A DNA stretch of 7,389 bases from CAIVAT01 sp037131145 (GTDB lineage: Bacteria; Bacteroidota; Bacteroidia; Bacteroidales; FEN-979): the NCBI GenBank assembly GCA_037131145.1, contig JBAXRP010000223.1:1-7389 (forward strand), given 5' to 3'. The translations under genes were made by a program, and so were the position numbers. The notes beneath the pieces are model-generated. The model worked only from the letters and a program-made list of their open reading frames with translations. It did no database searches and was not told the DNA's origin. This document shows positions 7,212 through 7,389 of this stretch, one piece after another; positions within the stretch are counted from its first letter, which is position 1; the number at the start of each line of letters is the position of its first letter.

Positions 7212-7389
7212 CTACCTGTTAACAATTATCTTTCGCACCTCCGTCAGATCGCGAACTGTCACCTTTAGCATATACGCCCCATTCGGCAAATCCCGAAGAT
7301 TCATCGTCGCCTTGTTCATCCCTGCTTTGCTGGTTATTCGATCTGTTTTTGCAACCACAACGCCTGTCAGATTCATCAGCTCTGCGCTA
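7212..7389 (-). CDS. C-terminal end of a T9SS-exported protein (type-A sorting domain), partial
   Basis: Only the last 58 codons are in the window; the gene enters from the right edge and stops with TAG at 7212-7214. The translated end has the pattern of the Bacteroidota T9SS type-A C-terminal sorting domain: MNLTGVVVAKTD, then about 15 residues later TMNLRDLPNGAYMLKVTV, and a short basic ending RKIIVNR. The 'LPNGAYMLKV' strand and the terminal 'KIIV.R' are the recognisable marks. Such domains guide a Sec-exported protein through the type IX system, where they are removed and the cargo is attached to the surface or released. The functional part of this protein is outside the window, so its role cannot be told. 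It converges with the small secreted protein gene. Confidence 0.82.
   Translation of the reverse strand, partial: SAELMNLTGVVVAKTDRITSKAGMNKATMNLRDLPNGAYMLKVTVRDLTEVRKIIVNR

Overview
The window most likely comes from a member of the Bacteroidota. Three things support this. The partial gene at the right edge ends in a type IX secretion (T9SS) type-A sorting domain. Promoter-like TAnnTTTG -7 elements sit at sensible distances from genes. Gene starts lie in A/T-rich stretches without an obvious Shine-Dalgarno. No 16S or housekeeping marker is present, so a finer assignment is not possible.

Layout: (1) 1-173 is non-coding or downstream sequence with nothing convincing. (2) 6114 down to 174, minus strand, is a tight three-gene operon: a membrane-fusion (HlyD-like) protein, a C39 peptidase-ABC exporter, then a second ABC permease/ATPase with a ~410-residue N-terminal extension. 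Gene gaps are 7 and 18 nt. This is the three-component export cassette of the NHLM/NHLP (nitrile-hydratase-leader-like peptide) RiPP/bacteriocin systems. (3) 6115-6550 is a divergent intergenic region with a candidate promoter on each strand and a small hairpin. (4) 6551-6919, plus strand, encodes a small secreted protein built of four drifting 'LSPLTPxEADF' repeats and followed by a clear intrinsic terminator. (5) 7389 down to 7212, minus strand, is the C-terminal end of a T9SS-exported protein with its own terminator pointing left.

How they may work together: the C39 exporter should cut a double-glycine-type leader and move the peptide across the inner membrane. The second ABC protein and the fusion protein complete the exporter. 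Neither the cargo peptide, nor a modification enzyme, nor an outer-membrane channel is visible here, so the cassette's substrate must be encoded outside the window. The secreted repeat protein and the T9SS protein travel by other routes (Sec and T9SS) and need not belong to the cassette.
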